Below, in pieces: positions 38,172-46,860 of a stretch of 64,000 nt of DNA. Source of the stretch: JAVKLU01 sp031538895. GTDB lineage: Bacteria > Pseudomonadota > Gammaproteobacteria > Burkholderiales > Burkholderiaceae. The stretch spans positions 46,962 through 110,961 of the forward strand of contig JAVKLU010000032.1 in NCBI GenBank assembly GCA_031538895.1, given 5' to 3'. Position numbers and translations under genes: made by a program. Under the pieces are notes generated by a model. The model was not told the origin of the DNA, did not search any database, and saw only the letters and a list, made by a program, of their open reading frames with translations. The number at the start of each line of letters is the position of its first letter. Position 1 is the stretch's first letter.

Positions 38172-39374
38172 ATGGATGCTTTTAAACACAGCGTAGATAC
38201 GCTTTTTATTTTGCTGGGCGCCACAATGGTGCTGGCGATGCACGCAGGATTTGCTTTTTTAGAGTTGGGCACCGTTCGGAAAAAAAATCAGGTCAACGCA
38301 CTGGTAAAAATTTTGGTGGATTTTTGCGTGTCGACTTTGGCCTATTTTGTGATTGGCTATACCGTGGCGTATGGCAGCAGTTTTATGGTGGGCGCACAAA
38401 CACTGGCCGAAAAAAACGGTTACGAGTTGGTTAAATTCTTTTTTTTACTGACCTTTGCGGCGGCGATTCCGGCGATTATTTCAGGCGGCATTGCAGAGCG
38501 CGCTAAATTCTGGCCGCAGTTAATTGCGACCGCCGTCATTGTCGGTTTGGTCTATCCTTTTTTTGAAGGTATCGCGTGGAACCATCACTTGGGTTTCCAA
38601 GATGGGATCAAAGCCTTAACCGGTGAGGAGTTCCATGACTTTGCCGGCTCTATTGTGGTGCATGCAATGGGGGGCTGGATTGCGTTACCGGCCATATTGC
38701 TTTTAGGCGCGCGCAGTAACCGCTATCGTAAAGATGGTGGCGTTTTGGCGCATCCACCGTCAAGCATTCCATTTTTGGCACTCGGTTCGTGGGTGCTGAT
38801 CGTCGGCTGGTTTGGTTTTAATGTGATGAGCGCGCAAACACTGGACAAAATTTCGGGTTTGGTGGCGGTCAACTCCCTGATGGCGATGGTCGGTGGAACC
38901 TTAGTTGCGCTATTACTGGGTAAAAATGATCCAGGCTTTGTTCACAATGGCCCGTTAGCCGGTTTGGTCGCGGTCTGCGCCGGTTCTGACGTGATGCATC
39001 CGCTGGGCGCATTGGTGGTCGGAGGTATTGCGGGGGCGATTTTTGTATCGATGTTTACCTTGACCCAAAACAAATGGCGCGTTGATGACGTTTTGGGCGT
39101 ATGGCCTTTGCACGGCCTGTGTGGCACTTGGGGCGGGATTGCGGCGGGAATTTTTGGTTTGCCGATGTTTGGCGGATTGGGTGGCGTGAGCTTTGTCGCG
39201 CAGCTGACCGGAAGCGCGCTGGGCGTTATTTGGGCGATGGCAAGTGGTTTTGCCGTTTATGGAATTTTAAAATGGACTCTGGGCCTGCGTTTGAGTCAAG
39301 AAGAAGAATTTGAAGGCGCTGATTTGACTATTCATAAAATCACCTCGTCACCTGATCGTGAAACCAGTTGGTAA
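38172..39374 (+). CDS. amt: Ammonium transporter
   Basis: Amt/MEP/Rh channel of 400 residues with about eleven membrane segments. It shows FAGSIVVHAMGGWIALPA, the pore histidine region CAGSDVMHPLGALVVGG and LHGLCGTWGGIAAGIFG. No glnK (PII) gene precedes it, although the two usually form an operon. Its start region MDAFKHSVDTLFILLGATMV lacks a signal peptide. Confidence 0.93.
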   Translation: MDAFKHSVDTLFILLGATMVLAMHAGFAFLELGTVRKKNQVNALVKILVDFCVSTLAYFVIGYTVAYGSSFMVGAQTLAEKNGYELVKFFFLLTFAAAIPAIISGGIAERAKFWPQLIATAVIVGLVYPFFEGIAWNHHLGFQDGIKALTGEEFHDFAGSIVVHAMGGWIALPAILLLGARSNRYRKDGGVLAHPPSSIPFLALGSWVLIVGWFGFNVMSAQTLDKISGLVAVNSLMAMVGGTLVALLLGKNDPGFVHNGPLAGLVAVCAGSDVMHPLGALVVGGIAGAIFVSMFTLTQNKWRVDDVLGVWPLHGLCGTWGGIAAGIFGLPMFGGLGGVSFVAQLTGSALGVIWAMASGFAVYGILKWTLGLRLSQEEEFEGADLTIHKITSSPDRETSW

Positions 39375-39411
39375 TTACGGCGCAATGATCGCAACTCATT
39401 TCTTTTGACTA

Positions 39412-39446
39412 GCCCCTTATTTGATTGGCTTGGACGGGTAAGGGGC
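39412..39446. terminator. Hairpin downstream of amt
   Basis: GCCCCTTA at 39412-39419 pairs perfectly with TAAGGGGC at 39439-39446 around a 19-base loop. No U tract follows on either strand, so it may mark a Rho-dependent or processed 3' end rather than an intrinsic terminator. Confidence 0.35.
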
Positions 39447-39595
39447 AAGGGGGTTCAGGACTAAAGTTTTGGCGGCAGGCGCTGTGCTAGACTCGCGCCC
39501 TCGTATTTTATCTGGGGGTGTGATTCCGCCTCTGATAAGCACTAGTCGCGCGCGCATTTAGTTGCGTTACCGTGCGAACAATCAATGATGCATGA

Positions 39596-39685
39596 GGAGA
39601 GATGGATGAGCGGTTTAAGTCGCACGCCTGGAAAGCGTGTTTAGGGTCAAACCTAACCGGGGTTCGAATCCCCGTCTCTCCGCCA
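39596..39685 (+). tRNA. tRNA-Ser (anticodon GGA)
   Basis: A class II tRNA of 90 nt. Acceptor stem GGAGAGA pairs with TCTCTCC, followed by discriminator G and an encoded CCA. The anticodon arm is CACGC-CTGGAAA-GCGTG with anticodon GGA. The long variable arm TTAGG/CCTAA is diagnostic of serine tRNA. The T arm GGGGTTCGAATCCCC is perfect. It reads UCC and UCU codons. Confidence 0.97.
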
Positions 39686-39726
39686 GTTTGTCATCAATAA
39701 CTTCACTACTATCGAGAATCGAGACA

Positions 39727-40146
39727 ATGCAGATTGAAGAAAAGGTGTTGATCAGTGCGCCAATAGAGAAAGTGTTCTCGCTTTACGCGAATGTTGCTGC
39801 GTGGTCGTCGTGGGATGTCGAGCTGAAATCGTCTTCAATTGACGGGCAATTTTCCTCTGGCGCAAGTGGCACGATCAAGCCATTAAATGGACCCCAGTCA
39901 AAAATCACCTTCACTGAAGTGGTGCCCAATCATTCGTTTACGGTTGAAAGTAAACTGCCACTGTGCCTCATTCGCTTTGAACATGAGCTTCTCAGTATTG
40001 ACGTCCACACTCAGGCCCTGCACAGGGTTTCATTCATCGGTCTTTTGGCCCCGCTCTTTGGCCGCTTGATTGGCGCTCAAATACGCAAAGGTTTACCGCA
40101 TTCACTTTCAGGCTTGAAGCGCGCTGCCCAAGGACAGTCATTCTGA
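39727..40146 (+). CDS. SRPBCC family protein
   Basis: A 139-residue protein of the START/polyketide-cyclase-like SRPBCC superfamily, whose members hold hydrophobic ligands in a helix-grip cavity. The start KVLISAPIEKVFSLYANVAAWSSWD is the usual family opening. The ATG at 39727 is chosen because the upstream in-frame extension runs back into the tRNA gene. It lies 41 bp after tRNA-Ser, and ligand and role are unknown. Confidence 0.75.
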   Translation: MQIEEKVLISAPIEKVFSLYANVAAWSSWDVELKSSSIDGQFSSGASGTIKPLNGPQSKITFTEVVPNHSFTVESKLPLCLIRFEHELLSIDVHTQALHRVSFIGLLAPLFGRLIGAQIRKGLPHSLSGLKRAAQGQSF

Positions 40147-40156
40147 TGAAATAAAT

Positions 40157-40507
40157 TTATGGTGCGGCCAGATTTTTGGCGGCGGACCATAAGGCAGTAG
40201 AACGGCTTCCGCCACGGCAAAACGCTAATACGGGATTAGGTAATTGGGGTAAAAGTGCGGCCAAATCGGCGACGTTTTGAGCGGTCATTGCACCGCTGAT
40301 GACCGGTATATAGTGATACTGCAAGCCAGCAGCCTGTGCGGCGGCGGCGATTTGTTGTGACGTCGGCTGATCGGGGCCGCCTTCTCCATCCGGACGGTTA
40401 TTGATCAGGGTACGAAACCCCGCACGGGCCAGTTCGGCAATCGCATTAGGATGTAATTGTCCCGTCGTTGCAAAGTCAGGTGTGTGTTGAACCAGTTCTA
40501 AATTCAT
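40157..40507 (-). CDS. TIGR01244-type sulfur transferase/phosphatase (DUF442)
   Basis: A 116-residue single-domain protein of the Blh/DUF442 family, which has a dual-specificity phosphatase-like fold. The catalytic loop reads FCRGGSRSTALW, with Cys in a CxxGxRS pattern, and the N-terminal TTGQLHP is typical. Relatives are linked to hydrogen sulfide or persulfide handling. It is followed upstream on the same strand by a DUF2892 membrane protein, a pairing also seen in sulfide-responsive loci, but no BigR regulator or persulfide dioxygenase is here. Confidence 0.82.
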   Translation of the reverse strand: MNLELVQHTPDFATTGQLHPNAIAELARAGFRTLINNRPDGEGGPDQPTSQQIAAAAQAAGLQYHYIPVISGAMTAQNVADLAALLPQLPNPVLAFCRGGSRSTALWSAAKNLAAP

Positions 40508-40611
40508 AGGGGTTTTATAAAATATGTACTAGGGTGTTATTGAGGTCTCTGACGAGATTCTCTGCTGTGAGAATGCAGCGAATCCCGTCGATAAAGGATT
40601 TAATAAAGAAT

Positions 40612-40845
40612 TTAAGACGGATCTGTTTTTTTGCAAGTTCGAATACCAAAAGGCAGATACGCTGGACAAAAGCGGAAAAATCCAGTTAACAAAGGTATCA
40701 CGCCTAAATAACCCCACCAGCTAATGGTGTCTGATACCGCCAATCCGATCAGCACCACGCCAATCGCGATACGCAAGGTGCGATCGACGCCGCCGATGTT
40801 ACACATTTTTGAGCATTGGTTTGTTGAGCATTGATTCGAGGTCAT
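40612..40845 (-). CDS. DUF2892 (YgaP-type) inner-membrane protein
   Basis: A 77-residue protein with two membrane helices (about 27-42 and 45-60), the start NIGGVDRTLRIAIGVVLIG and FRFCPAYLPFG near the end, all typical of DUF2892. The Cys-containing N terminus (NQCSTNQCSKMC) is distinctive and could bind metal or take part in thiol chemistry. It probably shares a transcript with the sulfur-transferase-like gene. Confidence 0.8.
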   Translation of the reverse strand: MTSNQCSTNQCSKMCNIGGVDRTLRIAIGVVLIGLAVSDTISWWGYLGVIPLLTGFFRFCPAYLPFGIRTCKKTDPS

Positions 40846-41031
40846 GATGAAGCCCTTTAAGTGAATGATGTAAAAAGGTGAAGGTACTGAAATGACGCGG
40901 ATTGATTATAGTTGGGCACTTATCAAAGCCTGAACAAGTGTATTTTGTGGCGAACAAACGATTAGCTTGACTCGACTCAACTCCACGAAGCAGATTAAAT
41001 ACACCAGACCGTTTACTTATTTATAGCTTAT

Positions 41032-42267
41032 ATGCCCTGTTACCACTATCTTGCCAGCGATGTCAAAGGACGCAATCAAAAAGGAGAACTTGACGCCGAC
41101 AATCTCGTCGCTGCGCGCGCGCAGTTAAAAGCGCTGGGGCTTTTTCCCTTGATGCTTGAGCGCCGCGAGGGCACCGCGAATGCTGCGCCAAAGCTCGGGC
41201 TGTCGAATGTATTAACGCATCGCTTTGGTCGTATTTTGTCGTCCGCCGATTTGGCCTTTGTCACGCGTCAAGTCGCGGTGTTGCTGTCGGCAGGCTTACC
41301 CTTGGAGCGCGCTTTGCAATCGGTAATTGAGCAAAGCGAAAAAGCACCGATGCGAGAATTATTGATGCAAATTAAAAACGCCCTGCAAGAAGGGCAGTCC
41401 TTTGCGACGGCAATCGGGCAATACCCCAAAGAGTTTTCGACCACCTATCGCGCCCTGATTAAAGCGGGAGAAGAAAGCCGCGATTTGGGACTGGTGATGA
41501 ACAAGCTCGCTGACTACGTCGAAGCGCGTAATGCCTTGCGGCAAAAAATGATTCAAGCCTTTACCTACCCTGCGATTGTGACAACGCTGTCGCTGGGAAT
41601 TGTGATTTTTTTATTGAGCTATGTTGTGCCACAAATCGCTAGTGTATTCACGGCCAACAAGCAAGTCCTGCCTTTGTTGACGCGCATCATGCTGTCCTTA
41701 AGTGCGTTTGTGCGCGACTACGGTGTGTGGGTGGGCTTGGTGATTGTGGTCTTGGTGTTGGCGTTTCAACAGGCCTTGCGCCAACCTTTGTTACGCGTCC
41801 AATGGCATCGTGCTTTGTTAAAAGTCCCCATTTTTGGACGTCTGATTTTGGGTTTCAATACCTCGCAATTTGCCAGCACCTTGGCGATTTTGTTTGGTTC
41901 GGGGGTGCCGATTTTGCATTCGATGCAAGTCGCGCGCGACACCATTACCAATAATGCCCTGCAACTGACTATCGATAACGCCCTGGTGCGAGTGCGTGAG
42001 GGAGTGAGCGTTGCGCGTGCTTTATCCGAATATGCTTACTTTCCACCAGGTTTGTTGCATTTGATTCGTTTTGGCGAGGAGAGCGGTCAGCTGGCGCCGA
42101 TGTTGGAGCGCGCAGCGCAAGGCGAGGCGCGTGACTTAGAACGTCGAACTTTGTTATTGACCAGTTTGCTCGAACCCATTTTGGTGTTGGCAATGGGCGG
42201 TGTCGTGCTGGTTATCGTACTGGCAGTGCTATTGCCGATTATTGAAGTCAATCAGATTATTCGTTAA
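41032..42267 (+). CDS. gspF: Type II secretion system inner-membrane protein GspF
   Basis: A 411-residue platform protein of the T2SS, also related to type IV pilus PilC. The N-terminal domain opens YHYLASDVKGRNQKGELDA. Two GspF repeats follow, one with FVTRQVAVLLSAGLPLERAL and one with STLAILFGSGVPILHSM, with three membrane helices in the usual places. The opening fits GspF better than PilC. No other gsp gene lies nearby, so its operon is split. Confidence 0.87.
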   Translation: MPCYHYLASDVKGRNQKGELDADNLVAARAQLKALGLFPLMLERREGTANAAPKLGLSNVLTHRFGRILSSADLAFVTRQVAVLLSAGLPLERALQSVIEQSEKAPMRELLMQIKNALQEGQSFATAIGQYPKEFSTTYRALIKAGEESRDLGLVMNKLADYVEARNALRQKMIQAFTYPAIVTTLSLGIVIFLLSYVVPQIASVFTANKQVLPLLTRIMLSLSAFVRDYGVWVGLVIVVLVLAFQQALRQPLLRVQWHRALLKVPIFGRLILGFNTSQFASTLAILFGSGVPILHSMQVARDTITNNALQLTIDNALVRVREGVSVARALSEYAYFPPGLLHLIRFGEESGQLAPMLERAAQGEARDLERRTLLLTSLLEPILVLAMGGVVLVIVLAVLLPIIEVNQIIR

Positions 42268-42288
42268 GAGTGCTTTAGGCAAGAGCAA

Positions 42289-43554
42289 CTAGGGCAACAT
42301 CGGTCCCCACGAGACATCACTAGGCGGTGACGCGCTGGGGATTTTGGGGCTAGGGCGGCCAAATAAAGACACGCGCAACAATTGGCGCTGACCCTTATTG
42401 CGTGTCGACAAAATCAAATTTTTACTATTGGGCGCAAATGCCACCGACTCATCTCCCGTGGTTTCAGACAAACGAAATTCTGTTTTGCTTTCTAAGTCAG
42501 TGACAAATAATTGAAATTTTTTGTCACGTAAAGTAATAAAGGCCAAATATTTGCCATCGGGTGAGGGACGTGGCGACACGTTGTAGTTGCCTTCAAAAGT
42601 TAAGCGCGTGATTTTTTTGCTCGCTAAATCCATTTGATAAATTTGTGGTGAGCCGCCGCGATCTGAGGTAAAAAAAATCGATTTACCATCGCGCGAAAAT
42701 TTGGGTTCGGTGTAAATGTCTTTCCCCGAGGTCAATGCTTGCGCATCGCCACCGCTTGCATTCATGGTGTAAATATGGGTTGCGCCATCAGAGCTGGACA
42801 CAAATGCCAGTGTTTTGCCATCGGGCGACCATGACGGGGCGGAGTTGGTGCCGGGGAATTGCGCCAAAGTGCGACGGGTTTTAGTTTTTAAATTTTGCAC
42901 AAAAATATAGGCACGGCCGCGTTCAAACGATACATAGGCCAGTTCATTGCCATCAGGCGACCACGCGGGCGACATGAGTGGTTCTTTGGAGTTGACCAAA
43001 ACGATCGGCTCGCTGCCATCGGCAAAGGCCGCATATAAATAAAAACGTCCCTCAAAACGACTCACGTAGGCAATGCGCGAACTGCTGACCCCTGCAATAC
43101 CAGACAGTTTTTCTTGAATCGCATCAGCGGTTCTGTGTGCTAACAAGCTTGCGCTATCGCCTTGGAAAGACAATTCGGCGACGATTTTGTTTTGCGCAGG
43201 ATCGTGAATTTTGACGTGACTGCGCCAGTTGTTCGCGTCTAAGGCTTCGACTTTACTTTCGATCACCGCGATGTAGGCGTAGCCGCGCCACGCGCTATAG
43301 GGCAGTGCGCTCGTTTGTGGGGAATTGACGATTTCAAATAGTCCGCTTAAATGTAAATCATGGCTAAGCGTCGTGTTAAAGCGCGTGTTTTCGGGCGAGT
43401 TGGTCAACGCGATAAAACTGATCGGAATTCCGCGCCCCGCTACGCCCGCGACTTCAACAACGACTTGTGCCAGGACGGGCTGGTGCAGTGCTAAGGACAA
43501 TAGCGCTGAACTGATCAAAAGGAGAGGGGCAAAAATTTTAGACATAAGTGACAA
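42289..43554 (-). CDS. tolB: Tol-Pal system translocation protein TolB
   Basis: Periplasmic part of the Tol-Pal envelope constriction machine. The 421-residue protein has a signal peptide (cleavage near VLAQ, about residue 30), an N-terminal alpha/beta domain and a six-bladed propeller with repeated SPDG turns (for example SPDGNELAYVSFERG and SPDGKTLAFVSSSDG). It is 19 bp after tolA. Pal and CpoB/YbgF, normally next, are missing because gspF converges on tolB. Confidence 0.95.
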   Translation of the reverse strand: MSLMSKIFAPLLLISSALLSLALHQPVLAQVVVEVAGVAGRGIPISFIALTNSPENTRFNTTLSHDLHLSGLFEIVNSPQTSALPYSAWRGYAYIAVIESKVEALDANNWRSHVKIHDPAQNKIVAELSFQGDSASLLAHRTADAIQEKLSGIAGVSSSRIAYVSRFEGRFYLYAAFADGSEPIVLVNSKEPLMSPAWSPDGNELAYVSFERGRAYIFVQNLKTKTRRTLAQFPGTNSAPSWSPDGKTLAFVSSSDGATHIYTMNASGGDAQALTSGKDIYTEPKFSRDGKSIFFTSDRGGSPQIYQMDLASKKITRLTFEGNYNVSPRPSPDGKYLAFITLRDKKFQLFVTDLESKTEFRLSETTGDESVAFAPNSKNLILSTRNKGQRQLLRVSLFGRPSPKIPSASPPSDVSWGPMLP

Positions 43555-43573
43555 AGTGATGCGACAAAGTAAT

Positions 43574-44284
43574 CTAGGGATGCATCCGATAATTGAGTAT
43601 GACCTCGGGCGGGTAAGTTCCGTTTTTATCTACGGGAAATTTGCTTAAACGCTCGATGCCACGCAAAACCGCTTGATCAAAAAGTGGCATCCCCGACGAT
43701 TTGATTGTGTTGACAGCAATGACTTGACCGACGGCATTGAGCGTGATTCGAATCGAAATTTGCGGATTGCCGGTATTGGATACAGTGTCATCAAAAAAAA
43801 CTTTGGCACGAAGTTCGCCCCCAATTTTTTTCTGATACGCGTTTTCAGAATCGGCTGAGGAAGGATTTGTTGCGAAATTTGAGTTTGCGATTTGTGATTG
43901 CTCTTTGAGTCTTTTGAGTTCGTCGTTCCGATTAGTGATTGCGGGGGCGGCTGGACTGACGGTTACGACCGTTTTGGGTGGCGGCACTGGTGGCGTTGGC
44001 TTGGTTGGTTTGACCGGATTTTTTTTTAAAACGATTTCTGGCGGCGTGTCTTCAGATGGCGGTGGTGTTTCTGCCGGCGTTTGGGTCTCAAGGGGTGGGG
44101 TGAAAAGATGCAATTCAGCGACTTGGGGCGGTGCTGACATCATGGGCATTGGTTCGACGTCCCACAATTGCACTTCAACGGGCAGTGTTTTGTGTGTGTG
44201 CCATGCCATCGAAAAAAATAAGAGTAAGAGCATACCGGCGTGTATGAACATCGTAATGCCGCCGGCTAAAAACTCTTTTTTCAT
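43574..44284 (-). CDS. tolA: TolA/TonB-type energy-transduction protein
   Basis: Inner-membrane protein that spans the periplasm to reach TolB and Pal. It is only 236 residues. The membrane helix is at about 8-26, followed by a Pro/Thr/Glu-rich stretch (PPSEDTPPEIV, PTKPTPPVPPPK) and a TonB/TolA C-terminal domain (VFFDDTVSNTGNPQISIRIT, ending YPPEVILNYRMHP). The long Ala/Lys helical arm of E. coli TolA is absent, which makes it look TonB-like. Position between tolR and tolB supports the TolA assignment. Confidence 0.88.
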   Translation of the reverse strand: MKKEFLAGGITMFIHAGMLLLLFFSMAWHTHKTLPVEVQLWDVEPMPMMSAPPQVAELHLFTPPLETQTPAETPPPSEDTPPEIVLKKNPVKPTKPTPPVPPPKTVVTVSPAAPAITNRNDELKRLKEQSQIANSNFATNPSSADSENAYQKKIGGELRAKVFFDDTVSNTGNPQISIRITLNAVGQVIAVNTIKSSGMPLFDQAVLRGIERLSKFPVDKNGTYPPEVILNYRMHP

Positions 44285-44314
44285 GTTGTCGCTAAATTTA
44301 TTTCGTCGCTCAGT

Positions 44315-44752
44315 TTATTTCGTAGCTAAACCGATTTTAGCGATACCGTTTTTTTTCAAAGTGCTGATGAGCTGCACCACTTCTTCATAACGTAAATCCG
44401 CTTCGGCCGCGATCAATACCGCAATTTGTGGCGTGCTTTTGCGTTGCTCGTCTAATCGCATCAACACGTCGTTGATACTTTGATACGCTCCCAGCTCATC
44501 ACGTTTTTGTTCTTGTCGCAAGGCCAATTGATAATGCGTTTGGGATTGATTTTTTTTCATGCTCAATTCAATGTATTGTGCCGGTGGCGCGTTGGCTTGC
44601 TCGGCGCGCGGTAAGTTGATCGATCCCATCGGGTTTAAGGGCGAGACCACCATAAAAATCACCAGCAAAACCAACATCACATCAATATAGGGAACGACAT
44701 TGATTTCCGCTTTTAGGCGGCGTCGCGGGGCGCGAGCGATGCGCGTTCTCAT
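44315..44752 (-). CDS. tolR: ExbD/TolR family protein
   Basis: A 145-residue proton-channel subunit working with TolQ. It has a basic N terminus, one membrane helix containing the essential Asp24 in PYIDVMLVLLVIFMVV and a periplasmic domain ending in the family block IGLATK. Its ATG overlaps the tolQ stop by four bases, so the two are translationally coupled. Confidence 0.94.
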   Translation of the reverse strand: MRTRIARAPRRRLKAEINVVPYIDVMLVLLVIFMVVSPLNPMGSINLPRAEQANAPPAQYIELSMKKNQSQTHYQLALRQEQKRDELGAYQSINDVLMRLDEQRKSTPQIAVLIAAEADLRYEEVVQLISTLKKNGIAKIGLATK

Positions 44753-45459
44753 GAGCTTTTGGTCATTAAATGTTGGTGCAAAATTTGACTGAACTCGCCG
44801 ATAAATGATGAGATTGTGCGTTCGATGCGCTCAATTTTTTGTACAAAGTGGTTATAAGCAATCAAGGCCGGAATCGCGGCAAATAGGCCACACGCAGTGG
44901 TGATAAGGGCTTCGGCGATACCGGGCGCGACACTGATCAAAGTCGTTGTTTGCGCGCTGCCCAAATTGATAAAGGCGTTCATGATGCCTAACACCGTACC
45001 TAACAAACCGATGTAGGGTGAGACCGAACCGACGGTGGCTAAAAATGATAAATGCTTTTCAAACCCTTCGCGTTGTTTTTCCTGCGCGTTGTACATGGCT
45101 TGTTCAGACAAAGACACGATATCACGGGCATCATGGATTGTGGTGTTATGCACCGCTTTGTTATTTTGCAAATAGGCAAACAAACCGACTTCAAAAATTC
45201 GATACAAATTCGCGTCGGGCTTTTTGTATTGGGGATTATCTTTAGTGCGGTTATAAAAAACTTGCAAATCTTTGGTGCTCCAAAAATCAGTTAAAAATGA
45301 TTTAATCGCGCGCTCGGTGTCATATAGGTTTACAAATTTAATCACCATTACATACCAACTGATCATCGACAAGACCAGCAAAATGCCCAGAATTATTTTG
45401 GCCAGTATCGAGCTGGAAAGAATCAAGCCGACGATAGAAAAATCACTGACAAGAGTCAT
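44749..45459 (-). CDS. tolQ: Tol-Pal system protein TolQ
   Basis: Three-helix inner-membrane proton-channel subunit of 236 residues. TM1 is at about 10-35, and TM2/TM3 lie in SPYIGLLGTVLGIMNAFINL and ALITTACGLFAAIPALIAYN. The gene order ybgC-tolQ-tolR-tolA-tolB identifies it as TolQ rather than ExbB. Confidence 0.95.
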   Translation of the reverse strand: MTLVSDFSIVGLILSSSILAKIILGILLVLSMISWYVMVIKFVNLYDTERAIKSFLTDFWSTKDLQVFYNRTKDNPQYKKPDANLYRIFEVGLFAYLQNNKAVHNTTIHDARDIVSLSEQAMYNAQEKQREGFEKHLSFLATVGSVSPYIGLLGTVLGIMNAFINLGSAQTTTLISVAPGIAEALITTACGLFAAIPALIAYNHFVQKIERIERTISSFIGEFSQILHQHLMTKSS

Positions 45460-45544
45460 AAATAGAAAAGTAAATCGTTAAAAAATAAACATCCAAGAGA
45501 GATGTTCCAATGCCGACAGAATACACAAGCGCCCACAACAAATA

Positions 45545-45979
45545 CTATGCGGCATTGTGCGGTATTGGATCGGGCGGCGATTGCAGGTCATTCAAAATGG
45601 TGCGAATTCGCTGCGCACGCCAAGTCGTCACATCGACGCAGGCAATACCGACTTCTGCCGTATTGACGATAACACCATCGCGCTCGATGCGCTGTGTGAA
45701 TATCAGTCGTGTTCCGGTGGTTTGCCCGACAGACGTGACAACTTCGATCAATTCATCAAAGAGCACAGGGCGAATAAACCGCGTCGAAATCTCCGCGACG
45801 ACAAAGATTAAACCGTGCTGTGATTTTAAGGCGTTTTGTTCGAGACCCTGAGCGCGTAGCCATTCGGTGCGTGCGCGTTCGTAGAACTTTAAATAATTGG
45901 CGTGATACACCACACCGCCCGCGTCGGTATCTTCGTAATAAATTCGTACGGGCCAGTGGAGAACAAATTCAATATTCAT
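45545..45979 (-). CDS. ybgC: Tol-Pal associated acyl-CoA thioesterase
   Basis: A 144-residue hot-dog-fold thioesterase, acting on acyl-CoA or acyl-ACP, coded at the head of the tol cluster. The catalytic Asp is in VRIYYEDTDAGGVVYHANYL, and FYERARTEWL completes the 4-hydroxybenzoyl-CoA thioesterase-type signature. It begins 12 bp from a tandem repeat that forms part of its leader. Confidence 0.93.
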   Translation of the reverse strand: MNIEFVLHWPVRIYYEDTDAGGVVYHANYLKFYERARTEWLRAQGLEQNALKSQHGLIFVVAEISTRFIRPVLFDELIEVVTSVGQTTGTRLIFTQRIERDGVIVNTAEVGIACVDVTTWRAQRIRTILNDLQSPPDPIPHNAA

Positions 45980-45991
45980 AAATTCGATTGA

Positions 45992-46055
45992 TCAAAAATG
46001 CGTAGAGTCAAGAATGCGTAGAGTCAAAAATGCGTAGGGTCAAGAATACGTAGGA
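45992..46055 (-). repeat. Four 16-bp tandem repeats upstream of ybgC-tol
   Basis: Four head-to-tail units with consensus TCAARAATGCGTAGRG on the plus strand (the last unit reads TCAAGAATACGTAGGA). They begin 12 bp upstream of the ybgC start codon, so they lie in the leader or promoter of the tol cluster. No spacers are present. Confidence 0.9.
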
Positions 46056-46140
46056 TGAGTTTACAATTTTGAAGCTGCTATTACAGTGTGGTGGCAGGCT
46101 CACCAGCAAAATCTTAAGTCTTAATTTGTAAAATTTAAAA

Positions 46141-46860
46141 ATGATGATACATATTTCTAATTTGCGTTATACCTGGCCAGGCGCGGCGGCGACGTGTTTG
46201 AGCATTGAGCATTTAGACATCGCCGCTGGACAACGTGTTTTTTTACATGGCCCCAGTGGTTCTGGCAAAAGTACTTTGTTGGGTTTATTAGCGGGCGTTT
46301 TGCAAGCGCAGTCGGGCGACATATCAGTCGCAGGCGTCGCGTGGAAAAGTGTATCGCGTTTGCGTCGCGACGAACACCGTGGCAATCAGATGGGCTATAT
46401 TTTTCAGCAATTCAATTTGCTACCCTATTTGTCGGTATTGGAAAATGTGCTTTTGCCGTGTCGAATTTCAGCAGTACGTAAAAATAATGCTGACCACAAT
46501 AGCGGCAGCGCCAAACAGGAAGCGCAGAATTTACTGCGGCAAATGGGACTGGGTGACAATTTGTGGTATCGACCCGCGCAAGGTTTATCCGTAGGTCAAC
46601 AACAACGCGTTGCCGCAGCGCGTGCGCTGATCGGCAGTCCATCTCTCATCATTGCGGACGAACCGACTTCCGCGCTGGATGCGGCGGTGCGCACCACTTT
46701 TATGTCTTTATTGTTGTCGTATCGCATGCCGGCAAGTGATAAGGCTGGAGAAGTCCCCACCGTGATTTTTGTCAGCCACGATATGAGTTTGGCCAAAAAC
46801 TTTGATCAGTGCTTGTCCTTGCCGCAATTAAATCAATCTGTTGAGGGAGTTTTCGTATGA
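46141..46860 (+). CDS. ABC transporter ATP-binding protein
   Basis: A 239-residue LolD/MacB-type ATPase. Walker A is GPSGSGKSTLLGLLAG, the Q loop QMGYIFQQFNLLPYL, the signature LSVGQQQRVAAARAL and Walker B LIIADEPTSALD. The H-loop is VIFVSHD. Its last four bases (ATGA) overlap the start of the permease. Together they form a mechanotransmission-type transporter, and the cargo is not evident. Confidence 0.9.
   Translation: MMIHISNLRYTWPGAAATCLSIEHLDIAAGQRVFLHGPSGSGKSTLLGLLAGVLQAQSGDISVAGVAWKSVSRLRRDEHRGNQMGYIFQQFNLLPYLSVLENVLLPCRISAVRKNNADHNSGSAKQEAQNLLRQMGLGDNLWYRPAQGLSVGQQQRVAAARALIGSPSLIIADEPTSALDAAVRTTFMSLLLSYRMPASDKAGEVPTVIFVSHDMSLAKNFDQCLSLPQLNQSVEGVFV

Noticed and set aside
39637..39726. 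In-frame N-terminal extension of the SRPBCC gene
   Set aside because: It overlaps the 3' half of tRNA-Ser, and the family alignment starts at the later Met (39727).
45992..46055. CRISPR-like array
   Set aside because: The 16-bp units abut without spacers.
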